Positions 23,542-38,500 of a stretch of DNA of 64,000 nt are shown here, piece after piece. Source of the stretch: Strigops habroptila (Eukaryota; Chordata; Aves; Psittaciformes; Psittacidae); NCBI RefSeq assembly GCF_004027225.2, contig NC_044289.2, positions 9,155,761 through 9,219,760 on the forward strand, in the 5' to 3' direction. The notes under the pieces are model-generated. The model saw only the letters and a program-made list of their open reading frames with translations, had not been told where the DNA came from and ran no database searches. Each line of letters opens with the position of its first letter. Position 1 is the first letter of the stretch. The translations under genes were made by a program, and so were the position numbers.

Positions 23542-26500
23542 GTAAGTAACACAAAAAGTAAAGCACCTGATCGTCTGGGCAACAGACATTAGGGACTGTG
23601 AATGTATTGTTTAACCTAAGGCATCTATGTGTAGAAGTTGTTCCTTCATTTTTATCTTAAAACTATTGAGTGTTGTCGTGGCTCACTGATAAATAGCTGT
23701 ACTTCACACCTCACTATCTTACTACTATACACACTGTACTCCAGAGATGGCTTGGTTTCACAGGCTACATATCAGACTATTAATAGTGTCCATTTATTCT
23801 AGAAAAATGAAGGGCTGGGACCCTTCCTGCTAGCAGCCTAGTTGTAACTGATGCTTTTTGACTAAAACCTTGGGAATAGTTATGGTAATTAAAAATCTCA
23901 TAGACTTTCACAAAGATGGGGATATTAATGGTGAATCCTGGCAAAATATGTAATGAATCCAACTCAGGTTTCCCTGGAGTTATTTAAGCAGAGCAGCATT
24001 ACATGAGAGGAAGGGCTGCTTCCTGGCAATGCCACAAAAGAGAGGAAGACCACTTCAAATTCGCTGCTGACAGTAACAGGTCTGTAGTATAGCCAAGGTT
24101 GCAGTCCAGTCTTTCAGCCTTCAGTCGAGCTTCGTAATTGCTAAACTATCCTGCACTGTTCTTCCCTTTTTGCTTATCATAACTTGTCGTGCAGCACTGC
24201 TCTATGCAGATAACTGCAGCTTTTCCACTAGAAGTGCTCTTGTTCTTTTTCTGATCCCTCTATAGCCTGTCAAGTGCTTTTAAAAGATATGACATATAAA
24301 TGGAAAATGAATATAATCTTTGACTGCCAATGCATGCTAGAATAATAACAAAATGAATCATTTAGCAGTATCATATAGAAGTATTGGAAAGTGTGCTTCT
24401 AGAAGTATTGTGCTCGAAAAAATCCTATTGTGTGCCAGTAAAATACCTGACTCATGCCATAAAATGTCTTTTCAAAGAACCAAAGGACCGAATTAAGCTT
24501 TCAGCTAAACGTAGCATGGTAAAGCATGGGCAAAAATGCAATTCCAGCATGATTGTGATGCAATCAAGAAGTCTTCACATTTGAATAAATGAATTTATTG
24601 TGGAAGCTGAAAGATAATATTACACCCAGCAGAGGTTGGACATCTAAACCACACCAATCACTAAGATCTTGAGAAAAACACTGACATTAAATTATAGAAA
24701 CAGACTTGAGCTGAAGTCCATAGTGGGAGTTCTAGCAGGGAAAGGATTTACCAGGAAAACTGTTGAACAGCTGTTTCTCCAACAAAGGCACAGTCCAGCA
24801 GGGTAAGAATGCTCCAAACAGAAGAGTTCATATATCCCTTAAGATTATTCTGTTGCTTTTAGCTGCAAAATGCCTCTCTGCACATTTTGATTTGTGATGT
24901 TGCTTTTTTCATTATTTCAGTGTTTAGACAGACAGTTTTGTTCAGGAATCACCACAATAAGGAAAATTTGTGTACTAAATGCTCAGTCACAGCCCAGTGA
25001 ACACCCAAGAGCCTTTCCCAGCATCATGAAGAAATTTTTTAATCACCCTTTCCTAACTTATCTCTCCTTCAGGCACTATTGCAAAACACAGCAGGAGATT
25101 GCAGGGGCCCTATGCAAGATCTGTCCAAAGGATGACACACAAATCAGGTCCACATGGAGATGATTTTTAAGCAGATGCTAAATATACTTTTGTATTTCTT
25201 TAGCAATTTCCTTTTGAGGCTCTTAGTCAGACACACTATTTCATTTTTCTTTATAATGGTCTCTAGAGGAAGCAAATGTTATTACTGTTATCTATAAAGT
25301 GGGAAATCTGATACTTAAATTATGAAGTTCACAAGGCAGAGCAGCAACATAGCATCTAACTTTTAGCTACTGTCCCTAAAGGCCTTTGTCAGCCACTTCA
25401 CTTTTCTGGGAAATGTATGAAAATGGGATTCTTAACATCAGTGCACTGAGTGTGTATGGGCTACATCAGCCAGTAGGAGGTACTGAGGAAAACAGTAAGT
25501 TTTAAATCCCAACCTATCCGTGCTTAGGTGCTATACTTTCAACTGAAGGAAATGATTTCCTGAATTTAAGATTTGCTGTCCAAAACTCTGAAGGTAAATA
25601 TAAAAATCCTTTCCTTTCCAAAAATAAACAAAACCCAGGAGTAATTTGGGCTTTTTAATGTCAAAAGACATTATCTTATATATAATCTTAAAAATTATAT
25701 CTTCCATATGATATCTTGCTAAATAGCATACTCATCTAAAGCATGGAACTGGATGCTATTTCTTTCTTTGCATGAAAGAATCTTAAGTGATGATCCTTCT
25801 AGGAGACTCTTTCACTGCTGTTACTGGCTAGACTGTCCCTTCCAGTGTTATTCCTGTTGAAAGCCTCTTGCTTTGCATGGAATACTCAATGAAAACAATG
25901 TAGGTTTCTAACTTAACAGCTATGTTCCTCATTATAGGTAACCTGAGCTCCAAATGGTTTCGTTAATTAATGCTTTACATCAGCCATCATAAAAACTGAG
26001 ATGATCACCAGGCTGAAGATATTAAATGTCCAATAATGTTTGGCAACCCCTAATTTTATCAGATTTTTTGGCAGATTATATGTTAAAAATGGAGTGAAGT
26101 GGAAACGTAGCACCAGGGTAATGAAAGTAGTTACATGAAGGTTTCTGTAACAGGACTGGGGATTGCTCTCAGGTGTGCTGGGCCTAGGATTTAATCACCA
26201 AGCTCAATATCCTTAGGCCTTCCGTCACATGGTTAGAACTTAAAACACTCAGTGGCAAAGTATTAAGCTGGTTGAAGTTCATCATTTCTTCAGGTGAGCT
26301 GAATTTAGGGTGAGGATTGTAGAGAAGGTGGAAAGCTTCTCTAAGAGCAACCAGTTGGCTTGGCTTGGAGGAATGGGAAGCTTCTTTAGGTAATGTTATT
26401 TTAGAGGCTTGACTTCCAGAGAGTATTAACAAAACTAAATAAAAATAGCTAAGCCTTAAAGGAGTGTATATATAGAGGTAAGCCAGGCAGGAATCTGACA

Positions 26501-29500
26501 ATATGAAAGAACTATTTGCAGAGAACTTGTTTTCTGGTTTAAATGTTGTAGATATATAGATCTAATGGCTTGGGGTGTTTTAACTCTTTAGGTTAGTACA
26601 GAAAATCCTGTGCATGGGACTTCTGTTAGAAACAATATTTAGTTTTGGTTTTGCAGTTTTAAAAGGAAGTGAGGTGTTACACACTGAAAAAACACCTTGA
26701 TAATTGTCTCTTGTATGCAGTCTGGGCATGGTAGCTTGCTTTCCTAAAATGTGGTAGGGCTCTAAGCCATTATTTAAATGGATGGTGAATACAGGCAAAG
26801 AAATAGCTATTTCTAAAGGCTTTTTATGTTAGCTTTATCAGTTAGATCTTGAGCAGATCAAAAGTTTATTGCCTTTGTTTTCCTGATTTGTAGATCTCTG
26901 CACTTGAGAGGTGCAGAATGGGAATGTCCTTGTCCTGCAGCATGGCTTACTCGACTAGTTCTATAGCTGACCTAACAGCTGGTGTGAATGTGCATGCAGA
27001 AACAGAGTCTTAGCTAGCTTCCATGAGTGTCTGTTAAGACGACTGCTATCAGTATGAACATTAACTTGTTATTAACCATTATAAAAATGAGCTTTTCTTT
27101 TGTTTGCTCTGTTCCCCTCCTCCTTACTGAAGAAATAGGAATATGCATGACTATTTAAAAAGGATAAAAGAGAACCAGTAGGCTCTCGGAGTCTGCATCA
27201 AGCTTGGAGAAGGAGATGTTTCTTGTTGAAATGATTATTATTGAAGCCACAGAAAGCTTCCAGCTTTTCTGCACTACATATTTGGCGCTGGGCTTTAACT
27301 TTCTAATGTATCTGTGAAAGGTTTCTTGGTGTGTCCAAGAACTTTGTTCTTTTGAGTAAAGGTAGATGGGACTGGACATACAACTTGTAGCCTGGAAGCC
27401 TTGTGGGACAGACGTCTCTTCTCCCAGGTAATGGAGTTTGCATCTTTCCCATATCTTTTTTTTTCTCTTCCTACAGAAAGTCTCTCGGCAGAAGTTCAGT
27501 GAGATCAAGAATGTCACTGAAATCCCCCAAGGCTTATAACTCCCTGCAGAAAGGGGCAGTCATCTGGGATCCAAAGCCACTGCAGGTGAAGAAAATTTTT
27601 GAAGCTTTGAAGAAAGGACTTAAGTAAGGACTTTTCAAATATTGTAACTTGCCTTACCCAGTCATGCTGCTTAAGTCTGTTTATCACAGTTCTCTGTCTC
27701 CATCTCTAAACAAATGTAATGACTTTCCCAGACACTGGCTTGGGACCTTGTAAAACAAGTTTCATTCACTCTCAGACAGTCTGCTTGCAAACAAAAGTGC
27801 TCTGATGTTTTTGTTTGTTCCTAGTTTGTTACACTTCTCTGAAAAGTCAGTGACAGATCAAACTCTGTGGGAAGACTCCCCATCTCTTGGGAGCAGCTGA
27901 GCTCTCCCTTGAGGAAGGGAGGCTTTCAGAGCATGCGGGGTGGCAGGCGGGAAGTCTGCAGATCAAGGAGAGACTTGGATAGGGGTGGGAGTGCCAGATC
28001 TGGGGAGTGATTGGCACAATGCTGTTGGAGAGGGAACTGCGCGGAGTTGCTTTGACTCAAAAAGCTGACTTAAAACCAAGTCTGAAAGTGAGGGTGTGTC
28101 CTGCGAGAACACAGTGGGGAGGCTGGTTCATAAACTGTTGCTATTCTCCGTGTGCTAATTAGAGCTAGATATTCTTGTGGGTTGGGTTTTTTTTGTTTGG
28201 TTGGTTTGGGTTGTTTTTATTTTAATAGACTTCAGCTTTAGAGTTCAGAAGTTCTTTCATCTCTGTGTGGCTTGTTGTAAGGGAAAAGTCTAAGCACATC
28301 CACCTGAAAACTTCAGCTGACTTGAGGTGGTGAAGCAGCTATAGTACAACTCCATCTTCTTATGGCAATGTAAATAACATTATCTTGCTTTAAATGTAGC
28401 ACTGTTTTTTATGGTTGACTGCGCAGCCAATGTTGCATCAGTACAGACTTCAGTGAAAAGGCTAAAGACCAATTTTGTCCATTGTCTCCCATCTGGCAGA
28501 AGTGGGATGCATGCAGCAGACACAGAGTTCAAAGGATGGGCTGGCAGTCTGAATTTAGGGTATTTTGGCTTTGGGGAAGCTGTCAGTTACCTCATGGAAA
28601 TGCTGATGTTGTTCAATGCTGAAATGGCAACTAAAATGTGGATCTTGCTCTCTTGGTATTATAGACCAGAAAGGAAGTGGTAGTAAGTGCTGTTTGCCTC
28701 CATCAGTGGTGGAAACTCATCAACTTTTAACTGAGTCCTCAGATCTTATTATATAAAAATATACATTTTACATCGTTACAGTTGATGGATCTTGTCTAAT
28801 ATCATAAGAACGTCATTTACACTCTGAAGTTCCTGCGGGGAGGTAAAATACTTCTCCTTGGATTTGTAAAACCTGTAGCTGTTTCTGCTGGCATCCTACT
28901 AACAGTTCCTTTGTGTATGTTACTGCTATCCTCAGAAGTTTGCTACTGTATTAATTCTCATCATAGTTTGTTTTCTTAAAGAAAGAATATAAAATAGGCT
29001 GTAATAATAGATTGTAAACTCAGATGTGTCACATTTTTATTCTGATAAAAGGCTATAAAGTCTTAGCCCTAAAAATATCAGTCAATGTCTTATTAGTGGA
29101 TTTACATTTAAATCAAATAACGAAACCAAATGATTTTGCAGAGTTTAGAATTTATCAGAGCTTAGGGAGGAGAAACCATAAAGTGAATCAGAATTTGTTC
29201 CCAGTTCTGCAGTGAATGCCACATGGTCAGATTCCTGCCAAAACTTAGGAGCTAGCTAATTGACTAACCTACAGAAAACAACTGTATCAAATAGCAATGC
29301 AAAGTCCAAATTTTAAGTAGATGCAGACTAAGTCCACTTGGTGCTGGAGTGACTTGAATTTTTAGTACAGAGCATGTTTTACGTGCCTGTTTCTAGCTAT
29401 AGAAAATAACTCTTCTGTTAACCATCTGGGTACCATTTAATCAAGCTGGCAATTCTAACATACTTAAATCTAAAAGTGATGAAGCTCTTCTAAAAGGTAA

Positions 29501-32500
29501 GTGAATTCTGTTCTGCTACCAGCCTTAGCTACTTCTGCACTGAGCTGTTAACAAGCAAGTGTAAAGAGCAGACCATTCAATGCTGGAGCCACTGGATGTC
29601 TTGGGGAGTTGGTTTTAAACAGTAAGAAAATTAAATGCATCAAAGCAAATGTAAAGAAGTGCAGTTGTCTAAAACGAAGTTATTTTGACTGCTCAGAGAC
29701 TGTGTCTTATAATGTAGTATTTACCAGGTGACTCTTTTTCCCTTTTAAGCTCAAGAGGAAAAAGTTACCCAAGTGTGCTCTGTATTAAAAGCAAAGTTGG
29801 AAGAAGATGGTCTCAGCAGAAATAGGTTAAGTCCCTGTGTGAATTCCTAAGGGACAATCCTTGCTTGCAAGCAACTCCAGAAGCCAACTGGCAGCAGGTG
29901 CTTCACACCTTGCAAAATAGTGCTAATTCTGGAAAATGTAATGGCTACATTAAGAAATTGTCTCATGTACTAAAAGGTGCTATTAAGCTCTGTTTGCTAA
30001 AACACTGAATGGCATGTGTCCTGCCTTACACATGGAGTACTTCTGTGAGCTTGGTTTTGGAGTGCAAGTGTTTCCTGTTGCAATTCTTTGACTTTGTAAG
30101 ATGGAGTTGGTGGCCAAGCTGTAGCATCCCACAGCTTGGAGGAGTAAAAGGGATTGAGGGAGATTCCTAATGTTAGGTAACAAGTAATCAGCATCTTCTG
30201 GCACTCATTGTGTACAGATACTCCTTGAGGAGTGACTTTGCATTTATGGTGATTTCCATAGACAAATACTTGTCCTTTCTTGTCTGTTGAGCCATGTCCC
30301 TTTATATAGCCATTCATATCTCTAGAGAGTAAATCAAGAGAAGTTTCTAACAAAGGAAGTTGCTTTAACATTCTGCTGAAAAATTCCTTGGGGAGATGCT
30401 ATAATGAATGCACCAGAAGAAGAATGTAATACTGGGTTTTATTCCCCTCCAGTGAATACTTGGAAGCACATCAGGCTGAATTGGATTATCTCTCTGGTCG
30501 ACACAAAGATACAAAAAGGAACTCCAGATTGGTAAGATGCTTTTAATGTTAAATTTTTAAATGATGTTAAAAATAAAGTCACAAAAATAGATGTTCTCTC
30601 ACACCTGGGACTCCAGGAACTGACTATGGACAGAAATGGTGATAAAGATCAGGCTTTGTTTTCCATTGCTGGTGAATGTGTCCTTCATTCTCTTGTGTTC
30701 ACAACAACCTGAAAGTACCTTCAGCAACAGTTGCAATGAGAAGACAACTCACACATCCAACTTTGCTTTTCCTTTGGGAAATAATAACTAGAATTAAAAA
30801 AATCAAAAATCAAAAACTCCCATGTGCCATCACCAATGTCCAAGTCCTTGTTCTAGCTGGTGGCCAGACTCTTACTGTCTCATTTAAAGCATCTGTAAAA
30901 AGAAACCAACCAACCATGCACAGAAAATGGAGCTACTTCTAAAAATGTTGGTCTGTCTCCCTGTAGTAAACAATACATCGTAATTTAGTGTAACTTCAGA
31001 TGTGCCTTGTGAGTCTTGTTGTCAATATGAATGTATCGTTAATATGTACAAATATACATGCTCTCCTCTTCAGCCTCTGCTATTTCCCTTTCAGGCTTTC
31101 TACTATGACCTGGATAAGGTAAGACTATTGAGGATGAGATGAAATGTTGCAAACAGAGAAAAATGGATGATGTGTCTGCTGTGTTACTTAAAGGCATGTT
31201 TAGGAAATAATTTCTCAAGACCCCCCTCTCTCTCCCCTCTTCAAAAGCAAATCCGCTCGGTGGAGAGGTACATCAGAAAACTGGAGTTTCACATAAGCAA
31301 GGTAAGGAGGTTTATATCTTACACTGCTACATAAGCAAACCATCTAAAGAGAAAATATTTTAATTCACCTGAAGGGGAATAATGCTGGGACTTTCTGAAA
31401 GCTGTAACCACTCCTTTTACAGGAGGAGGGGAGGTTTATTTATTTATTTTCTTGAATGGTTCTATTCAGGCTGAATGTTGGGTGCAACCCAGCCTGAGTT
31501 TGCCTGTGAAACCAGTTTGTATACCCTGCCAGTTTATTCAGAAAATGCTGCTGTGAGGAGACTTGCATGTTCTCCTCACAAGAGGCCAAATGGGCAGTTC
31601 TGTAGAGGGAATGTCTGCTGTTTGCCCTCTGCTTCTGAAGGAATGAAATCTCTTCACTGACGTAGCTGTAGGTGTTTTAATCTGTATTGACAGAATTAGT
31701 TTCCTGCTCTCCAAGCAATTTTTCCCTGAATGAATTGTTAGTCTACTCCTTGTCTTCTAGTCTGATAACAGCAGAGCTAGTTGTTTCTCAATGTCCCACG
31801 CTTTTGTGCAGGAACATCTACAAACCCTAGCACTCTAATCAGTCTGTAAAATGCAGGAGCTGCAGCATTGTGCAATATTATGATAGTGGGATTTGGGTGG
31901 ATTTTTTGCCAGGAAAGACTGCTGATGTTCCTTTCCAAAACTTATTATAACTATGCTGGGGTAATTCTTGTTCGTTCTTACCCTCCAAATCTTACAGGTA
32001 GAAGAACTTTATGAAGCTTACTGTATCCAGTGCAGGCTACGAGATGGGGCTGCGAATATGAAACATGCCTTTTCCTTGTCTCCTTCCACCAAAGCCTCCA
32101 GAGAGAGTCTAGTGGAGCTTTACAAGAACTTCCAAGAGTGCACAGAGGTAAGGAATACTATACACATGTAATGAAGAACTGACTGTTCATTAGCAAAAAG
32201 TGCACTAGGACTTAATGCTGGCTTTCTTTTTAATGGTGCAGGTTGAAAACTTAACCTGTAAATGAATTACAGGTACATAATGTGAACTGAAGCTTGTGAG
32301 GTAAATAAATACCTTACAGGAAAGCTCTTGAATTCTATGCCTCTCTTTTTTGCCCCAGCTCAGTTTGGCTTCATGCATTAGCAAAGACAAGTGAAAAAAT
32401 CCTTTGAATTTCTGCTTGAATACTGGGGTCCATTGTGACTTCCACGGGAAGTAATGGGATGAGAAATGAATCATGAATAAGCTATGCTATTTTTACAAAA

Positions 32501-35500
32501 CATGTAGTGGAAAGTAACTGACAGTGAACTGCTTAAGTAGTTACATTCTTCTGTGGAGCAGCATTACAATTTTCTATCTTAAAAGTAGTATGAATGGACT
32601 CTGTATCAGCCTCCTGTAGTGAAGATGTTACTGCGTGTCCTTTAAGAAAAAAAGTTCTTTAAAGAAAATAGCCATTATGGGAAGGTAGCTACTTTGTGCT
32701 GCTTTTCAGTCATAGTGACTGTTCATTCTTTTTCTAGGATATGTGCTTTATAGAAGGGGCATTGGAGGTCCATTTGGGAGAGTTTCACTTGAAGATGAAA
32801 GGTATGTTCATTCTTGTTTCTTTCAAGACTCATCAGTTGATTTGGGGTTTCCTACGTAACAATCTGATCCACTGAGAGTACGTTTACTCAGTGGCAGTTG
32901 CTTCCACTGGCTTTCTGGATGAGACCCTTAACAGAACTTTGGAACATTTCTGTTTGCTTTCGTGCTATAAACCAGATCTGCAGTGGTATCTGTACTTGAG
33001 TACAAAAGCTGACAAGCTTTCTTTCCTTAACTCAAGTAATGTTTGCCCTTTTAAGAGTATTTTGGGCCAGTGGCATAGCTTCTGCACAGAGTTAAGGACA
33101 AGGGGGTGTTAGCCAGATAGTTGCTTTATTTATCGCAAGCTAAGGCTTTGGGGGACATTGTAAAACTCTACAAGTATTAAGAGTCTTCCTTCTCTTTTCA
33201 GGGTTGGTGGGCTTTGCACGTCTCTGCCCGGGGGACCAGTATGAGGTGCAGTATACAGCAATTCATTTTGTCCTTTATTTTACTGCTGTGACTTTGCAGT
33301 GGAGGAACAGGAGAGCAAAGGGGCAACATGTATAAAGCGGGCAGGAAGCAGATTGTGATAAAACTTTAGCAGTGTCACTAATTACTCTGCTCCCTGAGAC
33401 TGAAGAGGGAAAGATGTGATTCAAGCGTTATGAGAGGGTTTAAAAGACTGCAGTGATTGTCTATCTAAGCCAACCTGTCAGGTCTTTGTCTTCAAAGTTG
33501 CCCTGGAATCAAGTAACAGTTGCTGTCTGTTTCTTGGAAGGTTGCCCTTGGCATGATGTGAATGCATCCTAGGATCTTACTCAGTTGCTTTCCTACTTCT
33601 AATAGTTCCAAATGAATTCCAGTGTGCATGGTATTTCAGCACCCCTACACTTACTATGCAACACAGCTTTGCAGTTACTCTAGAATGGGTGGGACATGTC
33701 ATTTGGTACTGAGTTAAGATGTTAAAACCTGCAACCTGAATTTCTACGTCCAATTTTCTAGCTTTATCCAAGTTCCTAAATGTATAGTGATCAAAGGAAT
33801 GCCTTCACTTCTGCAGTACTGGAATAATGTGAGGCCTATGGACTGAAGGGAACAGTCTGGAATATGTTGACCCAACATCCTTTTTTTCTTTGGTGGTTTC
33901 TAGGTGTTTGTGCGCCTGGGGCGCCAAAAATGGAGGTTGAAAGGCAAGATTGAGACTGATGACAGCCAGACATGGGATGAGGAAGAAAAGATTTTTATAC
34001 CCAATCTCCATGAGAAGTTTGAAATCAAGGTGTGGTGTATAATGGTTGGATTGGAATCAGTGGGTTAACAGGTCTTCTGCCATACAACTTACCCGTTAGG
34101 CTGCCAAGCACTTTTCAAAACTCCCAAGTAGTTTTCTTTTCCTAGCCAGGTAAAATGGCAGTTAAGCAATGTTCTGCCTACTGAACAGACATCTTCTTCT
34201 GTTTTTCTTGGCACTTGTAACTGGATTGGTGCATCTGCTTTCCTGTGTTGTGGAGTTTGGTATATGTGGTTGGTTGTGTATGTTTGTTGTGTATGGTTTG
34301 TTTGTTTTTATGTCCTAGATCAGTATCTGGGATTTTCTAGCGTGAAGTCTAGATGTGGAGACAAAAAGATGTGTATGTAGGTATTATTTAATGACCCATG
34401 TGGAATATTAACTACCTGGGGGTTCTGTTCTCTATTGAAAGAGAGAGTTGCGGATATGGAAAACATCATTGCATGTGTGCATGTTTTGACTCTGTAGTTC
34501 AAATGTCCCTTTATCTGGGGGCAGTGCAGATTCTTTTGTTGTATGTTACTCCAGAGATGCTCCGTGTCTGTGAAGAACCAATGGCAGTTATATACTGGTA
34601 CAAACAGTCTGTATTTGATATCTCTTAGAGTTCTGATGCTTTTTTTCCTAAAGTGCCTCAGAAAAGTCATATCCTCAACAGTAAGGGCCCAGTGCCAGTG
34701 GCCTGTGATATGTAGGTGACACATTGTACCCCTTGAGGGAAGTAGGTAGTTTTCATAGACCCTTGTGCAGCTGCCCTTGGCATTGGTTCTGGCGCTTACC
34801 TAGCAGGTGGAGTTAATCCTTGAACAGCGTTGCCACTGTAGTCTGGCAATCTCTTGTGGGCTGGACACTGCAACATGACTCCTGTCAACCCAAAAGGAGC
34901 TGCGATCGAAGGCTCTGCTGGATCCTATTCTGCTAGGAAACTGTGCCAGTGCAGCGTTTCAAGTTTTGGCAGCTGTGTTAAAGCAGCTATTGCAATGTTC
35001 CCCTCCAATCTGGCAGCAAAACTGGGTTACATAGGAGAGACTCTTTGGCATCTTGCCCTCACAGCCTTTGGAAATGTACTTATGCATTTTTTTGCTGCCA
35101 CTGCACAATGAAGATCAGGTGAGAGGCTAATTCAGATCCCTGTTTTCCCATAATAGCTGTAAAACCTTGTATTACTTTGTGTGACAATGATAGCTTTATT
35201 CTTTTTGTCAGCTTATGAAAAGACTTTCTTAAGCTGACTAATGTTCTCCACACCCTCCTGCTCTTTCCACTTTGTACTTAATCATCTCTGCCCAGTACAA
35301 ATACATAGCAGGGTTCAAATTAAAAAATAAAATTGAGAAGTGCCAAAGAGTGTTCCAAGAGGAGGCTGGCAACATAATTCTGCTCAATCTTAAAGGAGAT
35401 ATAGGCATGTAACTAATTCCTGAAGTGGACTTCAGGCACTTACTCTAAAACTCTGTGCTGAGTCTGATTTTTGTGCTTCTAGGACAATTTGATCTGCATT

Positions 35501-38500
35501 GGAAGTGTGTGGGACTAAGCAAGTGTTTGATTAAATTTGTCTTTTTAAGTAGCTGAAGAAGCAAAGTGCCAGCCTGGGGAAAATGCAGGTTTGCAAATGC
35601 ATTGATAACAAACTCGGAGTCAGCTGCAGAGCTAGAGGAAAGAACTGACACAGTTCTGATTTTGGTTCACAGCTGAGCTCAGGACGACTAGAAAAGTCAC
35701 AGTGGATGCAGATCCTTTAGGCAACTGAGAGCTGACATAGCCTAGTGTAGGTAGGATAGTATACTTCTCTGTAATACAGACTTTTATGACAGTGTTGTTA
35801 CAATATGTAGACAAGCTAGACTGTACTAATAACAATTACTTGTATGTATACCACAGCTAGAATTTCCAAACTTCAGATTTAATTTTTCTTAAATCATAGT
35901 CTACCAAATTCTGTTGTCAGACTTGCTGTACAGCTCTGTCTCCTCAACTTGTAGAACTTCTCTCCTCTTTGCCAGCCATCTACAAAATATTCCTTGTGGA
36001 GATATTGGCTTTCAACAGTTTAGGAGCCCAAATTTGAGTATTGAGGTTATAAGTTTGTTGTGCGCCTCGGAGCAGATCTGAGCTGGGAGTGTTGTTCTTT
36101 CCATGTACGTGATTGAGGATTGTCTGGTAAGATGAAAATGGATGTGTCCGTGCAGGTGACAGAGCTGCGAGGACTGGCCACTATTCTAGTTGGTGTCGTG
36201 ACATGTGACAGCATAAACTTCTTTACAACCAAGCCTCAGGCAATCATTGTGGACATAACTGAACTGGGAACCATCAAGCTACAGCTGGAAGTCCTCTGGA
36301 AGTAAGTACAGCTTCAGATAAAGCCGGAGCTAAACAGTTGAAACAAAGGCTCCTGAGTATGGCACCTAGCACCATTCCGCATCATAGTCCTCTTTCTGTT
36401 TGCAGAGCAGGTGCAGGATAGATAGCCCTGTGCTTCCTCACAGCAACCCCACCTCCTGTGCTTGATCTCTGACTCTGTGGCACCAGTCCTCAGGAAGGGG
36501 TGGGGGAAAGGGCCAGGAGCTATGTCTGTGACCCTTCAGTTCTGTGTGTTGATGTTGCCAGAGCCGTGGCTAGCCATGTGAACTGATAACAGGCTTTTAT
36601 TTAGCTTACTACTCTACAGAATGAGCATTCAAGTCTAGCTCCAAGCAATGTATGTACACCTATAAAACATGAACAGTAGTTTTAAAGATGATGAAATTTA
36701 ACTGAAAATAGCAGCTTGTAGGCACAGTGAAAAAATATATAGTTGCAATTTTAGGACAATCACTATTACCAGGCCACAATATGTTAAAAATGAAGCTTTC
36801 CCCAAGACTTAGCACCTTTATATTTGCACTGTGATTATTACAGTTATCAATATAAGGCCTGTTTGTGCACTACAGGGAAGCTTGGTTACAGATGCACGTT
36901 TAAAATAGCTGAATATTTTCATGGTGCCTGTGATGTGTTAAATTGCTTTATAATTGGAACCTGTAAATCAACTTTTGTAGTGGATTACTGATATTATTAA
37001 AAGCAAATTCTCACTTTTGTGGATGCTGCACTGGAACTTCTTCCTTGCTGTAGACACAGCACCATAGTTTTTTGAGGTAGTGCTGTTTATTTCTGCTTTA
37101 TGGGACTGTCAGTCCATAGTGTGAGTCTTGTCTGCAGCAAGTCAAAACTTCTTAACCTGTTTCCATTTACTCTTGTTTGAGTTAAATCTAGCCATCTTAG
37201 TGAAGTGCCCAATTAAACAGGAACTCTTCACTTGTACATGGCTTAATGTAGTCCTCAGTTCATTCCAATCCAACATGGCAAAGAAGCATTTGAACACACC
37301 TATGTGATAAGGACCTTCTTGAAAGGCCGCTTTGTGATGACTTGTGGATCTAGGCTTGTAGATCCGGGAGAAGCAGAAGCCTAACAATGTTCAGATGAGG
37401 AAGGGCAGGGAGCTGTGCCTGGCAGACCAGCTGCACCTATGACTCGGCCTTACACAACTCTGATTCTCTGGCTGTGCTGGTTTCTTGGTTTTTAAGAATT
37501 ACCAAAAAATAACAAAGCTTGTGTATGTTGAATGTGTGATCTGCCAAATATGCCCAAACAGATCTTTCGGTAAGAGAAAAGTTTGCCTGCCCTCAGGGTA
37601 GAGTAACCAAATTATTTTATAATCAGACTTGGTTTTTAACACCCTGTTTCTACTCTTCATTACCTTCGGAAGCGTCGTTTGACTTAACCCTTATCACGGT
37701 CTTTTAATCCACCAACAGGAGAAACGCCACGGAGTTTTTCTGTTGCAATTGCTGTTCAGGTGTTGATGAAACAGTTTAGAGGTTGCATTTCTGGGGCTGG
37801 GGAAAGAAAAGCTTTGTTGATCAACAGACTATTTTCTGAAGGTCTTTTGTGCGTGCTGTGGTTCTTGAAATTTACTATTGACTTGTACTTGCAATTGGGC
37901 TGAAAAATGAGTCTTGGCAGCAGCGTCTGAAAATGACTTTCAAACATACGCACGGCTCTAAGTTGATGAGAAACTCACACAGCAGAGTTCTGCCTGCACC
38001 CGTTGTTTATGACACCTTTTCCTCCCGAGATCTAACACTGGGCATCAGTATGTGTTTTGGTGAGGTGCTGCAGCTGCTCTGAGACTTTTGAGGCTTCTGG
38101 TTCTGATTTGAGAAGCTGAGCCACTAATTAGTTGGGTAACAAAACCTCATTCCAGAAGCTTGCTGTGATCTTGCATTATATGCCCTATGAAACTTCCTCT
38201 TACTCATGCCAAGTTATGTATGTATTCCCCCTTGAATCAGAAAGCAGAGATATTCATGGCAGAGTTATTGCAAGCTGCAGGGAGTGGGGATGGTGCAAGT
38301 TGCAGTGTGTTTGGGTTTTTTTAAGTAAAAGTAGCTCTTAAAATGACAGCCCTTGGGGAAGGAAGAAGAGGGGCATAAGAGGATATACAGGCTCTCGTAC
38401 ATGCCCAGCAAAGTCTGCTTTTATTGGTCATCACTCAGCCTTCAACAAGCACACATCACCAAAGCTTGCATTGGCTTTAATCTAGATGTAAAGTGATCAA

